From positions 29,424,001 to 29,488,000 of the forward strand of contig NC_084930.1 of the NCBI RefSeq assembly GCF_958298935.1: a stretch of DNA of 64,000 nt, written 5' to 3'. Position numbers and translations under genes: made by a program. Origin of the DNA: Phragmites australis. Taxonomy: Eukaryota > Streptophyta > Magnoliopsida > Poales > Poaceae. The notes beneath the pieces are model-generated. The model did not search any database and had not been told where the DNA came from. It saw nothing but the letters and a program-made list of their open reading frames with translations. Position 1 is the first letter of the stretch. The number at the start of each line of letters is the position of its first letter. Below are positions 23,713 through 35,985 of the stretch, in pieces.

Positions 23713-24363
23713 CCAAACGAAAGCAAAGCATGGTAAATTACGTCATGCATGTATTCTATAACTACAACGCTACCCATGCTTTGCAAAGATATCCATTGCT
23801 ACCACTTCCAGAGTGTGGTACACCTTCAAAATATGTTCCTTTTGATCCTTATTTTGTAGTAATCTTTAAAACCTTAGTCAGTAGGTTCCTGAATATAGCT
23901 AGCCGGTTTCCGCTGCTAGACTTTGCTGGCAATCTTACATGCTCGGGTGTCTTGACTCTTCACTCTGGCGTAATGATCAGTGATAATAATTCACGCCTTA
24001 CCTTTTCTTTCTGGTTTGCTTAATGAACACTTCTCCAGGATCTCCTGCCCCCAGTGAAGAACCTGCTGCGTCAATTCTTCGTACATACCATACCAAACGG
24101 CAGAGGAGAGTGCTCCATCTGTACTTACAGCTGTGACTGTTGTTTTCTGCAGGCTGGTCACGACTTATAGCCATAGCCCATATGGGCACATCGCCTTCCC
24201 AAGCGATCTGAGCGGCAACTTGTAACGAAGTGGCGCGACCACATTGTTACGAGCTTGTAAAATCAGGATGCTAATTTTAATGAAGTAAAATGCAGGAGGA
24301 CACAAAGCAGCTAGTCCCACAAAAAATGGTTCTGCCGCGGTAAACAAATCATTTAGCCATCTA
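23713..24363. other. Unassigned sequence between LINE fragments
   Basis: A T-run at about 23617-23628 may be the poly-A of another minus-strand retroelement overlapping the LINE remnant. No coding signal is recognisable up to 24363. Confidence 0.35.
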
Positions 24364-24510
24364 TTGGCATCCACAACCTACCGTCCTCTCTTGAAGAACT
24401 GTGGGATCTTTATCTGCCGGGCCCGATCGCCTGGACCACGATGGCTCGATCAACCATCCTCACCGCCGTGCTGTGGACCATTTGGAAATGCCGCAATGCA
24501 AATGTCTTGG
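24364..24510 (+). pseudogene. LINE C-terminal fragment (plus strand)
   Basis: One plus-strand frame encodes ELWDLYLPGPIAWTTMAR followed by a segment containing WTIWKCRNANVLDG. This is the W-x-IWK-RN signature of the C-terminal tail of plant L1-type reverse transcriptases. Everything upstream is missing. It lies about 700 bp upstream of the next gene, in the same orientation. Confidence 0.65.
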
Positions 24511-25239
24511 ATGGTAAAATTGAATCTGATGAGCAATAGCTATTTAGTTCGAGAAATGAGTAGGTGATGGATCGTTATCTTATACCTCACAAAACATTTA
24601 ATTAGTGTAAACATGAGATCATCCTAAAAATTATAAAACAAATTAGAGATGTCAATTAAATATAACATGTACAAATAATGCTACTCTATATATCTGTCAG
24701 ATTTGTACATGTAAATGCAAAACAAATCATTCCATCCCCCCAGATTCTCTCTGCTGCGAGCCAATTGACTCCAGATTCCTACACTAAACAATGACTAATC
24801 CCATCAATTTGCAATTCTAAAGCCGCCTCTGCAGTAACCAACCCGTTGATCATCCATCGCTCCTTCCTCCTCCATCCATGCCATTGCCACCGCACGCCCA
24901 TCCAATCGCCACAAAGATCCGTGGGGCCACCCACCACGCTCGGGTTCTGCTCGAGCCCACCCGTCGGCGAGCAGGGGTAGATCGACCAAGTCGCGTCACC
25001 GGCTCACTTCCCGGTCAAGTTACCGTCCACCTCCAAAGAGGCGCAGCGCCTGCCGGCCCGCGGCAACATGCGCACGCCAGCATCGAGCACATTCCTCCCG
25101 TGAGCGCGCATTGCCACTGTTGTTGCTGTGATTACGGCTCGTGGCTCGAGGCGGACTCCGGCGCGCGAAACCCTAGCGCGAGCGCTGAGCTCACCGGCCT
25201 CGGTGCCGGCGGCGGTCGGATGGCTTCGGCGGCGGAGCC
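24511..25239 (+). other. Upstream region of the 25240 gene
   Basis: Composition shifts from AT-rich to strongly GC-rich at about 24870, as expected of a grass promoter and 5' leader. No clear TATA box could be fixed. The open frames here are GC-driven. Confidence 0.45.
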
Positions 25240-25246
25240 ATGGTGA
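25220..25246 (+). promoter_or_regulatory. Overlapping 8-codon upstream ORF
   Basis: An ATG at 25220 opens a frame of eight codons (MASAAEPW) whose TGA stop lies at 25244-25246. It therefore overlaps the main start ATG at 25240 by a few bases in another frame. Ribosomes would need to leak past it or re-initiate backwards, so it could dampen translation. Confidence 0.5.
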
Positions 25247-28200
25247 GGGGCCTAGCGCCCGGGGGCCGCGCGGCGAGGTGGTGCACCTGCCGGGGCGCCG
25301 CCGTCGCCGTCTGCCTCGGCAACCTCGTCGCCGCGCTGCTCGTGGCCCGCGCGCTCTACTCCCCCGGCCCCTTCGCCTCTACGCCCAAACGTACGCTGTG
25401 TTTTTTCTCAGTTCACTGCAGGTTTTTTTACTTTGCCTGGTTGTTTTGGTCCAAATAATCTGGTGTTCGAGTTCGTGTCTGTGTTTTTAAGGCGGGGAGG
25501 TGAAGTATTCCAAGGACCAGGTGAGGTGGATGGAGGAGTCGATCCGGATTCGCCGCGAGGCCGAGCCCGTCGAGCTCATTGAAGCGGTATAACTATTCTG
25601 CAGAGTTCTGTGTCTCGGATTCAATTTCTCAAGTTGTTTTACGGCAGCGTTGATCTGAAGTTTTTTTGTTTGTTTGGATTTGGCGTTGGGTGCGTGTGAG
25701 AAGGTGAATAAGCTGCGTAAGGTGTTCGCGAGGGAGGCGAAGAGGCGGAAGGAGTTGCCGCTGGAGCTGAAGCAGAGAGTTTCGTATGAGATTTTGCAGA
25801 GGCTGCGTGATTTGGGGGAGGATCGCAATACCACCGAACAACGAGGTCTGCATATTCTTCTTGTTTTATTTGATAGTTTAGACTTACTGTGTTGACATAA
25901 CAAGTTGGAATTGTTGCATGGTACATCTGGCATCTGGACTGCTGCGGTATCCTTTTTTGTACTGGGGTCGGAGTGTCATGCTCCTCTATGAGTCATATGT
26001 TTACGTTGCTCTGGTTGACCGGACGTTCATGTGTCTGGTCAATTGCTATCTTATATTTACTAATTGGAGGTTTTTTTGTGCCTTCACGTTAATTCTAAGA
26101 AAATTCTAAAAATTCCTATAAAAAAATAAAACATCCAATCGTCGAATTAATTGATGGACTAACTGTAACCATACAAATAATATAAAAGATTAAAAAACAA
26201 ATCATAAAGTCTATCCCCAATACTACTTCTTGCCTTGCCTTTTCTTCCCTTTTTTGTTGTAGATATCATTTGTCCAACAAAATTACGTTAGCAAACTTCA
26301 ACTTAGTTACGTTAGCAATTAACACACCTTTTCAAATCAATTATAATCAAACATTACAAAATTAAAACAACAGAACGCAAACATATTACGGATTATCACA
26401 CAAAAATAATATCAAAGAATTTATAATGTATTTAAAAAAAATAATATGAGATACAGTGACGACATTAAAAATAATAATAATTTTAAAAAATCAAGAAACA
26501 AATAAAAAATAAAAATTATAAACTAGATCTATTCAAAAATAATAAACATGATTCCAATATTATGAAAAAAAATTATATTTATATTTTATATTCTAATATT
26601 TAAATATAAATAGTCGATGTATCTTAGCATACAACTATTATTAATACAAATATCTACAATTCAGCTGTAAGCTAAATTTCTAGCCTGTGCAGCGCATGGA
26701 TTGATACGCTAGTTTAACTAATCTTGTGCTTTGTTGGGCTGCCATCTATGTACCAAGTACCATCTCCTGGTTCTGAAGATACATTAAGATGAGTTTTGAA
26801 TTGATCATTTTGAGAAACAACAGAATGTATGCCCTTTTTTTGCTTCGAGCATTTTCATGTTTCTTGATTTCTGCTGTACTTGTTTTCATACGAAATTACT
26901 GAAGCGAGTAACCATACATTTGAAAGACACTGGGCTACTTGTTTTCACACTTAGTTTGCATTTAGGGTTATAGGTGAGACTTTTATAGAAAAAAAGTGGT
27001 TATAGGTTAGAGTTAGACCACTAGACAAATTTAAAAATGTTTACTGGTTCCACATTTAATCTGTGGAAGTATGTGCTGCTTAGTTATTAATTGCAAGATT
27101 AAATATATGTAGTGTGCTCAAGAAATGCTTAGATTGTAAGGTGATACCTGGAGGGCGTGTTGTCCCTCAACATAAGTTTGTGGTGGTTGATTTTTGCTTC
27201 CACATACGTGTTTCATGGGACAAGTGTGCTAAAATCGCAAGAACGAAGTAGTGGAAGCTCAAAGGAGAGGCAACACATAATTTGAAGGAGAGTTATTAAC
27301 GATGGCTCTTGGAAGGAAGGAGAGGATGCAAACAACATGTGGATGAAGATGACAACTTGCATTAGGAAGGTGGCTTCAGAGGTGTTTGAGGTGACCAAAG
27401 GAAGAAAGTGTGAAGCTAAAGACACTTAGTGGTGGAACGAGGATGTTTAGAAGGCTATCAAGGAGAAGAAAGAATGTTTCAGATGTTTACATCTTCATAG
27501 GAGTGCAGACAACATAGAGAGAAATACAAAGTTGTAAAGATGACCGCAAAGCGAGCTGTGAGTGAAGCAAGGGGTCGGGCTTATGAGGACCTTTATTAGT
27601 GACTGAGCACAAGGGAAGGAGAAAAGGACATCTATAAGATGGCTAAGATCCAAGAAAGGAAGACGAGGGACGTCAACTAAGTCAAATGCATCAAGAATGG
27701 AACCGATCGATTTCTGGTGAGAGATGATGAGATCAAGATTAGATGGCGAGAGTACTTTGATGAACAATTCAACGGGGAGAGTGAGAGCTCTACCATTGAG
27801 CTGGACGACTCTTTTGATGATACCAACAGACGATTTGTACAAAGAATTAAGAAATATGAGGTCAAAGAAGCTTTAAAAAGGATAAAAGGAGGCAAGGCGA
27901 TGGGCCTTGATAGTATCTCCATTGAGGTGTGGAGATGTCTTGGAGACATAGCGATACTATGGCTAACTAAGTTCTTCAACCTTATTTTTTAGTCAAACAA
28001 GATTCTCGAATAATGGAGGAGAAGTATATTAGTACCAATCTTCAAGAATAAGGGAGATATTTAAAGTTTTACTAATTACTGTGGAATTAAGTTGATGAGC
28101 CATACAATGAAGCTATGGGATTGAGTTATTGAGCATTTCCTACGAAAAATGACGAGCATTACCAAAAACCAATTTGATCTCATGCATATGAGGTCGACCA

Positions 28201-31200
28201 TGGAAGCAATTTTCTTGGTAAGGCAGCTTATGAAGAGATATAGGGAACAAAAGAAGGGCTTGCACATGGTATTCATTGACTTGGATAAGGCTTATGACAA
28301 AATATCGATGAATGTCATGTGCTAGGTCTTGGAGAAACATAATGTCCCGACAAAGTACATTACCCTCGTCAAGGATACGTACAATAATGTTGTGACAAGG
28401 TGGCACTGATGACTTTTTGATTAAAATAGTACTGCACCAAGGGTTAGCCTTGAGCCCTTATTTATTTAATTTGGTGATGGATGAGGTCACAATGGACATA
28501 CAAGGAGATATAATGTATGCTCTTTGCTGATGATGTGGTGCTAGTTGATGAAAGTAGGATACGGGTTAATAGGAAATTGGAGTTGTGGAGATAGACTTTA
28601 GAATTGAAATGCTTTAGACTTAGTATGACTAAAACCGAGTATACGAGGTGCTATTTCAGTGCTACTAGGTAGGAGAAAGATGTTAGTCTCGGTGGAGAGG
28701 TGGTTCCTAAGAAGGGTGCCTTTTGATGTTTGGAATTGATGCTACAGAGGGATGGTGATATCGATGAAGATGTTAGTCATAGGACCAAAGCTGTATGGAT
28801 GAAGTAGCGTCGAGCTTCTGGCATCTTCTGTGACAAGAGGGTGCCACAAAAGCTAAAAGGTAAGTTCTATAGGACGGCGATTCGAACAGCGATGTTGTAT
28901 GGCGCAGAATGTTGGCTAACTAAAAGGTGACATGTCCAACAAATAAGTGTAACCTAGATGTGTATGTTGCGATGGATTTGTGGCCATACATGAAAGGACT
29001 GGATTTGAAATGATGATATATGTGATAGGGTAGGGGTAGCACCGATTGAAGAAAAACTTGTCCAACATCGGTTGACATGGTTTGGACATATCCAACGAAT
29101 TCCTCCAGAGTCACCTGTGCATAGCAGGATAATAAGATGCGCTGATAAGATGAAGAGAGGCAGGGGTCCACCAAACCTGACATAGAAGGAGTTTGTAAAG
29201 AGGGACTTGAAAGAATGAAATATTCCTAAAGAACTATTCATGTATAGAAGCGTGTTAAAGTTAGCAATCTACATGTTAAAATCATAACTTATGCATCGGT
29301 CTTCTTATACCGTTATTACTTTTACTACATTGTACTATTACTAGTACCGTTATTATTATTTTTGTTTTCTCATCATCTTTTTAATTGGATATTGGGGTTC
29401 CATCTCTAGCCTACCTCAACTTGCTTCAGACTAAAAAGCTTTGTTGTTGTTGTTGTTGTATTTACTTCCCCCTGAAATTCAATTTTTTTCTAATATATGG
29501 CAGAAGCTATAGAATCATGGCGCGTTGAGAAGCTTAAATATATCAGAAGTTCATCTGCTCAGAATATATCAAATTTAGACCTCTCCATTGAAGAATCAAG
29601 TACGTGAGCTTAGCTTAAATTACAGTGATGACTGATGATTTGACATATTTAGACTTGTTTTTAGATGTTCTTAATCAGCTATAATAGTCTTGTGATTCGA
29701 TATGTAGGGATGTTAAAGCGAGCCTTGGAGTTTAACTGGCGTATGCTATTGGAGGACATTGGTCTTTGGATACCTCCCTATGTATATCATATTGAACATG
29801 ATGAAAAACCGGAGAATGAACCAGAAGGTTATTTCCTTTATACTGTTTGTGTTGCTAGCATTATGTTGATCTATGTCTTTAGGGCCATTTATGGTTGCCA
29901 AACTGTATATTTTTGTGTGCAATGATTTCAAATGTGCTTCCAGAGATATTTGAATAAATTTTCTAATGTTTCTTGATTGGTGTCAATGTTGCAGAAGAAG
30001 AGATTATACCAGGTCCACCTTTGCCCCCTGAATGCAATGCTGAACTGCATACTGATTATGGTGGTGCTGCTGTTAGATGGGGACTAACACACCATAAAGA
30101 AAGTGCTGCGGATTGCTGTCAAGCTTGCATAGATCAGGCTAAAAGGGCCAAAGCAGGAGCATTGAAGTGTAATATTTGGGTTTACTGTCCATCAGAGTAT
30201 GGATGCTACTCGCCAGACAAATATGAACACAAACATCAAGAGTGCTGGTTGAAACAGGTATGTCCTGATTGTTATCTCTTTGTGTATGCAAGTATTTAAC
30301 TATTGAAACAAGGCTTAAGGCTAGTTACTCGTGCATATTTGGTGATTTTAATTCAGAAAGTGCCCGGATCATCCTGTTTCCTGGGGTATCACTTCCAAGT
30401 TATGTTATGTCCTTTGTAGATATGATACAAGAGCACCTGGCATTTTTTATTAGCAATGGGAGGACACATGGAGAGTAGTTAGTGGGCATCTGTCATGTAG
30501 TCAAACTAGTCCAGTATAAACTGTGGAAACTGGAAAGAGTAGACAGTGAAAGTGCAACATCATGATTCGTGTGGCCTGATATACATTTTGTTTTTTTACT
30601 TGATATGACAATTTCATTCTATCACCTGTTCAATATGATCACATTATTGTACGAGTTGCTTGGTCTACTACTTATTCCCTCTGTTTCAAAAATACAAGGC
30701 GTATTAGGATTCAAAAAAGTCAAACTTCATAAATTTTAACCAACAATTAGTTAAATTATATGCATGTTTAGTGTACAAATGAAGTATCAATAGGTTCGCA
30801 TTTCATATATCTTTTAATAAGATATTGGTTTCGTAGCAACTGATAATATATTATAAGAGAAATTAATGGTCAAAGTATACTTTGAAAGACTTTCTCAAAT
30901 CCGAATACACCCTGTAAAACGAAATGGAGTACTATTTAAGAAAATATTTTCTCTTCTGCCAAGTATCAGAGCATGTATATGCCATCTGTAACACAAAATT
31001 TAGTTACTAATTGGCACATAAAACATACACTATGCAACACAGAGGCTGATGATTTCCCTTTTGTAAATTTGGTAATATAATATTTGTTTGATCATGTTTG
31101 CCCATGATGGTCTGTGACTTTGTAGTCTGAAGTTATAAAATGTTATAATTTCGATTATCTTGAAGTGATTTCCCTTATGAATTGACATGCATATTTATGA

Positions 31201-31565
31201 TTTCTGAGTTTCGACCATTTGAGGAATTTGGAATGAATATTAGGTCATTTCATTATTGGATAGCTTCCAAAATTCTCTTAAGACACCTAGTACTGAGATG
31301 ATGTTCTGTAAGCAGTTCCTTTGAAATGAAGCTTCATTTTTTATGTTCCATCTTATTTAGTCATCAAAATACTGGTATTTCTTTCATATATAAGTTATGA
31401 GAATGGATCTCATTCTATCTGATAAAGTAATTTTGGTTGTGGTTTTTCTTTCAGGCTGACCACCCTAAATTAAACTTTAAAGACCGATATTCTGAGTCGT
31501 ACAGAGATTCTCACCCAACTGCTCCTGTCGTTGTGCCATGGATGTCAGGTGTAATCAGTGCATGA
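25240..31565 (+). CDS. Type II membrane protein with Cys-rich C-terminus
   Basis: Seven exons give a continuous 325-residue protein: 25240-25390, 25492-25586, about 25704-25845, 29504-29599, 29708-29827, 29995-30257 and 31455-31565 (TGA at 31563). Every border is GT/AG and the phases agree; the exon 3 start could be 25701. Parts: short basic N-terminus, hydrophobic anchor (about 19-39, AVAVCLGNLVAALLVARAL), a charged helical stalk (about 52-200) with KLRKVFAREAKRRKELPLE, then a domain (about 213-288) with eight cysteines including CCQACIDQAKRAK and CNIWVYCPSEYGCYSP. This spacing resembles PAN/apple-like secreted domains, so the C-terminus is probably lumenal in the Golgi/ER. I recognise it as a conserved single-copy-type plant protein of unknown function. 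Introns 3 and 6 carry transposons, but no exon is damaged. Confidence 0.87.
26049..26712 (+). mobile_element. Non-autonomous Helitron in intron 3
   Basis: Starts TCTTATATTTACTAATTGG directly after an A, and ends ...GCGCATGGATTGATACGCTAG directly before a T, so it sits at an AT target with TC...CTAG termini. A short hairpin (CC.GTGC-AGC-GCA.GG) precedes the 3' end by about 12 bp. These are standard Helitron ends. The interior is AT-rich and non-coding. Confidence 0.75.
27110..29459 (+). pseudogene. RTE-clade LINE in intron 3
   Basis: Sense-oriented to the host gene. Blocks in order: CKVIPG near 27138; the pre-polymerase segment with RWREYFDEQFNGE and KGGKAMGLDSISIEVWRCLG (27745-27950); YRGIKLM-like and GRSTMEAIFL-like blocks (28075-28215); FIDLDKAYDK (about 28275); LFADDVVLVDES (about 28510-28550) with an intact F-ADD catalytic motif; and the C-terminal MLYGAECW and WFGHIQR blocks to about 29100. 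It ends in a (TTG)n tract (29441-29459), the usual 3' end of plant RTE elements. Multiple stops (for example at 28321) make it inactive. The 5' endonuclease part is missing. Confidence 0.88.
30671..30929. mobile_element. Stowaway MITE in intron 6
   Basis: Flanked by TA (30669-30670 and 30930-30931). The left terminus CTTATTCCCTCTGTTTCAAA and the reverse complement of the right terminus CTCCATTTCGTTTTACAGGG resemble the CTCCCTCCGTTTC ends of Stowaway elements, which Tc1/mariner transposases mobilise. The length is 259 bp and no coding capacity is seen. Confidence 0.82.
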
Positions 31566-33910
31566 GTTGCCTTCCTAGTGCCCGCAGGAGTTCATTTCCA
31601 CTATGCAATGTCGTAACTGAATCATGTGCATTTTCACAAACTCAGAAGACCATTTTGTCTTCATTCTTTAGTAGTTTCTAGATTAGTCTAGTTGGCAACT
31701 AAACTTAGTCTGAGCCAGGTGGTAATTTTTGGATCGTATGCTGGTGGCTTACTCGACAAATTACACGAGTCAAGTTAATTCTTCTGTTTCCCTGTCATGT
31801 ACCTTTTTCTATATATGATAATATTTATAACTGCTTTACACTGCCGAGTGCTGGTTGGTCATGAAAATTTTCATGTGTTTGATTTTAAGGAAACAAAGTT
31901 AATGAGGGAATCCATTTTCATAAGATGGAGTGCATGTAATCTTATATCTTAATCTGTATTACTTAAAACTGACTTCCCCCGAAGGAAGCTTAATTGAGCA
32001 TCACATCATCTCAACATTTGATCACCATTTCAGTTCTTGCAGCTGTTCTCATAGAACTTAGGGCAGCGCAGCTGGGGAAGGAGATGAAGCGTTCCAAGGG
32101 CAGGACTAGTGTTCATGGCTGGCTGGCGCAGAGGAGAGGGTGCCCAGGGGTTTGGAGGAAATTGTTAGGGCCACAACGGTTTTTTGAAAGAATGGTAGTT
32201 GGGATGGTTGAAGGTGCTAGCCCGCATCCAGTCCGTCCTGGATCGAGCAATCCACGATTGGGGTCTTTGCACCTGTCTATGAAATTGGCCTTTTGCGCCA
32301 AATGGAGTCGCATTGTAGGAGGAAAGTACATTACAGATCTAGAAACATATGTGTTACCTAGTTTTTCTGGATCAAATTAGATATAAACTACATGTATCAT
32401 AAGATCAATTTTATTATACTTGTAATGATGTTATCAATGATAGAATAGTAGTATATCAAAGAAAAACAGTTTTATTAAAATAAATATTAGAGTTTTGAAC
32501 AGCAGTGGAAGAACACGAGAATGCTCCAATAAAAACTTCAGGACACATTACAAGCAATCGACTGCGGACAACATGATCTAAGACGTTTTATCTTCATTGT
32601 AGTCTTTAGCTTTTTTATCTACGCATAGTATTCTTCAATTGAGTAGCATTTATTATTAGAAATAGTAAGTGTGAATATACATCGTATTTCACAAGTGTGA
32701 AAAATATGACATGATAGCTTAAGATAAAATTTTTTTGACTTAGGTTTATTACAACTAAGCTTACTAACCTAGGACTTAAAAAGATATAACCGTCATATTT
32801 ACTGTGTGTTAAAACACTGACTTCACAAGAACAGCTCATCGGATTCCATCTGACTACCAAAAATCACTAGATATTCCATATCTAGCTACCAACTTATCAA
32901 GTTACCACCACCCGACTATCAAAACCAACCATCTAAAACCCCTCACTAATCATGAAGAAGTCTAAGCCCACTCTTGACCGTGAGTACGGCTAATATATCA
33001 GTTTTACACTCTTCAGAGGTTGCACACTTTACCCACGAGTCGTGACTTCATCACCCACATTACCAGGTGATAATCTCCATATTATTGTCCTGGCCAAGCA
33101 CTTGCACACTTCTTATGGTGTGCCACCAGAAGATCACTACAAGGTCGTTACAAAGCTCTCACTGGCCTGTAAGCACCCACTAAGGTTTCACTGCTAACAG
33201 TGATTCCATCACTGTAGATGTCCCCTCTTGTGCCACTCAACTGTCCATTGGTGCCTACAGAACTGGAGAGGTGGCTAATTAATTGGTTAGGTCATACCCA
33301 TATAAGCCTCATGGTTGCACTATTATGTCGGGTTACATGTCCATGAACCGGTTCTTAGGATCCTACATAGGTACAAATCACAATCCAATTGTGCATTCTC
33401 GCACCATCATAAAGTCAACCATCCTGTTAGGATCCATAATTTCATTCTGCTATAAAATTTACCATTCCCGATTCATGTTGCATAGACCATTAAATATATT
33501 AACATTTAAACCATTCGGCTCGATATCACGACTAAGCATTTCTATCATCGACACCCAAACTACAACCTAGGTGACAGATAATCTGAAAAATACTAGTAAA
33601 TCCTAAACATTGGATTCATATTGACAAGCATACAATAGAAATAAAAGGACACACTTTCCTATAATAGGGTCAATGTGATCATGGACTCTTGATTTCTCCA
33701 AAGTGCCACTCAGTATTGTCAAAATCTTGATCTTAAAATCTCTCGAACTGTTCCAAAACGTTATCGACTAATCGCGGGAACTACTGATAAACAACATAAA
33801 GAAAACACCAAGGCATCATACCATACAATAGCAAAGTGCTATAAAAGGTCTACTAATAGAAAGTACTTGTCGCTACGATCGCGTGAGCGTAAGAATTGCG
33901 TAAAACAGAG
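31566..33910. other. 3' flank and unassigned AT-rich sequence
   Basis: The first 250-300 bp probably form the 3' untranslated region of the preceding gene. The 128-codon frame at 31994-32380 and the 95-codon frame at 33283-33570 have no recognisable domains. I see no element ends. Confidence 0.4.
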
Positions 33911-34502
33911 CTATAATGAAAAATTATAAAGGTTTGAAGTTATCTCGCCTTCTTCACGTAAACATTGCGATAAACAGAGAACCTTGTGTGCTGACACGGG
34001 AGTGGTGTCGCCGCAGATATCAACGAAGACATCATCGTCATCCTCCTCGGCAAGCTCGCCATCTTCTTGTTGACGCGGCGACGTAGGGCGAACAGGCCCG
34101 GACGCGTTCGCCGCCTGCTTCTTCTGTTCAGCGAAATCGCCCAGCAACTTCTTGAGCTCGAACAGGGCTGAGTGCTTCATGGAGCCTAGGTCGATCTTAA
34201 ACTTGACACCGTCTCCGTCCGCGTCATCGACGCTCTGCTTCCGTAGGAACTCGATGATGTGCGTTGGCATGTTGGCCGAGAGCGATGGTACGAGGTTGGC
34301 GAGGCTGAAGATGTCATCCTCCAACATCCTGGACTCGACGGTCTTCACGGGGGCATCATCTTCCTTTTCTTGGTGAATGTCGTCCCGTCCGCCTCTGTTT
34401 GGGCTTCCGTGGCCAAGAAACGTCTGTCCTTGCCGCGGCGGGTTGCCGTGCCGCCGTTGGCGGCCTTGCTGACCAAGATCTTCGCCTTCTTGAGTAGGCC
34501 GC
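33911..34502 (-). pseudogene. Possible fragment of a GTE/BET-type gene
   Basis: A minus-strand frame, open for about 195 codons beyond the LTR edge, encodes a basic stretch (in part in a second frame, RRGKDRRFLATEAQ). It is followed by LVPSLSANMPTHIIEFLRKQS, then KFKIDLGSMKHSALFELKKL, then an acidic tail EDGELAEEDDDDVFVDI. This pattern (hydrophobic helix ending in P-x-x-I-x-(E/D)-F-(L/I)-R-(K/N)-Q, an acidic loop, an I-D-x-M-x-x-x-(A/T)-L-(F/W)-x-L-(R/K)-K-L helix) resembles the NET/extra-terminal domain of plant bromodomain GTE proteins. No bromodomain is present. It abuts the LTR at 34503, so it is either a captured or truncated gene piece or unusual retroelement coding sequence. The similarity is from memory and moderate. 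Confidence 0.35.
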
Positions 34503-35985
34503 TGTCGGAGGGTGAACTCCTCAAGCAGGGATCCGGAGGGACCCCCTTTGAGATTCGGCCTTGGGGATGATTCTGAATCTGTTTTGCGGGTGAAAATAAA
34601 TGGGCGTAAATGCGATGGAGGTGGAATGGAATGATCGGATGCAGAAATAGTAAATGCACAGGAGGTTTTTAGACAGGTTCGGGCCGCACTGAGCATAACA
34701 CCCTACTCCTGTGTGTATGCTATAAATGCTCTGAGAATGTCTCTCAGAGATGTTGCTGGTTACAAGAATATTTTTCTAGCCTAGAGCCTCGGGCTCCTTG
34801 TTCTTCAATGATCCGAGCTTCTGTGCTTGTCCTGAACCTCTGTCTTCTTCCTCGGCTTGCTCTAACTTCGCCTTTCATGTCTTCAACCTCAGCTTGCTGT
34901 CCTCAACCGGCCCCCCTTTTCCGGGGAGCCCACCCCGCCTTAAATACTTGTCGGGCGGTAGCGTGCCCAGAAAGGGAGGGCGTGAGTTCCGGGGTGCCAT
35001 AAATGGAAAGCAACCATCATGGGCTGCTGCGCGAAGTGACGGGGAGGGTTGAAAACGCGCCCCCGTCCGATCTTGTTCGTCATCATGCCGTTCTGCAACG
35101 GGCGCCGCGGAGAGGGCCCACCGGGCAGCCACTAAACAGCTTGGCGTGCCCGCTCGGTCTTGTATACCTGACACAGCAGGGCAGCAGGCGGGGGGCCTTG
35201 GGCTTCGCGATGCTATCCCGAGGCACGCCGGATGTCCCGCGATGGGACCCGTGTATTAAATGTCCCCACGCTTCCTTGCCAGGCCGTGGCTGGGGCTGAC
35301 AACGAGCGTGGTAGGAGCAGTTGGAAGTGACAGGCCACGTGCCCTTTTAAATGCGGCATCAGGCCTTTCACTGGTTGACACCTCACCGTTGCACCTCTGT
35401 GGGGGCCACCGGCGAAAGACTTCTGAGGCCGTCGGGGAACCGAGTGCTCGGGGATCACTGTTCACAGCCCCGAGCACTCTCTCCAGGATATGCCCTTTCT
35501 TGGTCCTCGGGGAACTGAGTGCTTGGGGGCCACTGACCACGGCCCTGACCCCCGAGCACTCTCTTCTGGAACTGACTGTTCGGATCCTCGGGGAACCGAG
35601 TGCTCGGTGGCCACTGTTCACAGCCGCGAGCACTCTCTCCCGGAACTAACTTCCTTGGGTCTTCGGGGTACTCGGGTGCTCGGGGGCCATTGTTCACAGC
35701 CCCGAGCACCCCCTTCCCGGCACTTGGCTTTTCTGGTCGTCGGGGGACTTGAGTGCCCGGGGGCAACTGTTCATGGCCCCGAGCACTCTCTTCCCGGCAC
35801 TTGGTTTTCTTGGGTCATCGGGGAACTCGGGTACTCGGGAACCACTGTTCATGGTCCTGAGCACCCTCTCTCGGGACTTAGTCTTCTCGTACCCCGCGGA
35901 GATGATCCCCGTGGGAGGGCACCACGTGGCACACTGCTGATCTGGCCTCGGGACTCGGGGACCCCTGGTTCCTGTGTCACCGACA
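34503..35985 (-). mobile_element. LTR, solo or orphan (minus strand)
   Basis: Reads TGTCGGTGACACAGGAACC at the 5' end (35985 downward) and ...CACCCTCCGACA at the 3' end (34503), 1483 bp. The same family, in the opposite orientation and 1481 bp long, is at 59188-60668. Neither a primer-binding site nor a polypurine tract adjoins it, and the 5-bp flanks (GCCGC and GCTGA) do not match. The target duplication has therefore been lost, or one edge is a later deletion junction. It separates the Copia remnant at 35986-37801 from different sequence below 34503. Confidence 0.78.
35440..35895. repeat. About 77-bp tandem units inside LTR
   Basis: Six units carry CCGAGCACTCTCT-like cores at about 35471, 35553, 35627, 35703, 35780 and 35858. 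Each is followed by CCGG(A/C)A(C/A)T, GTC(G/T)TCGGGG and a GGCCACTGTTCA(C/T) spacer. The homologous LTR at 59188 has the matching array at about 59290-59740. Confidence 0.85.

Noticed and set aside
31994..32380. 128-codon frame downstream of the membrane-protein gene
   Set aside because: Not recognisable, and it lies beyond the natural stop with no splice link to the gene.
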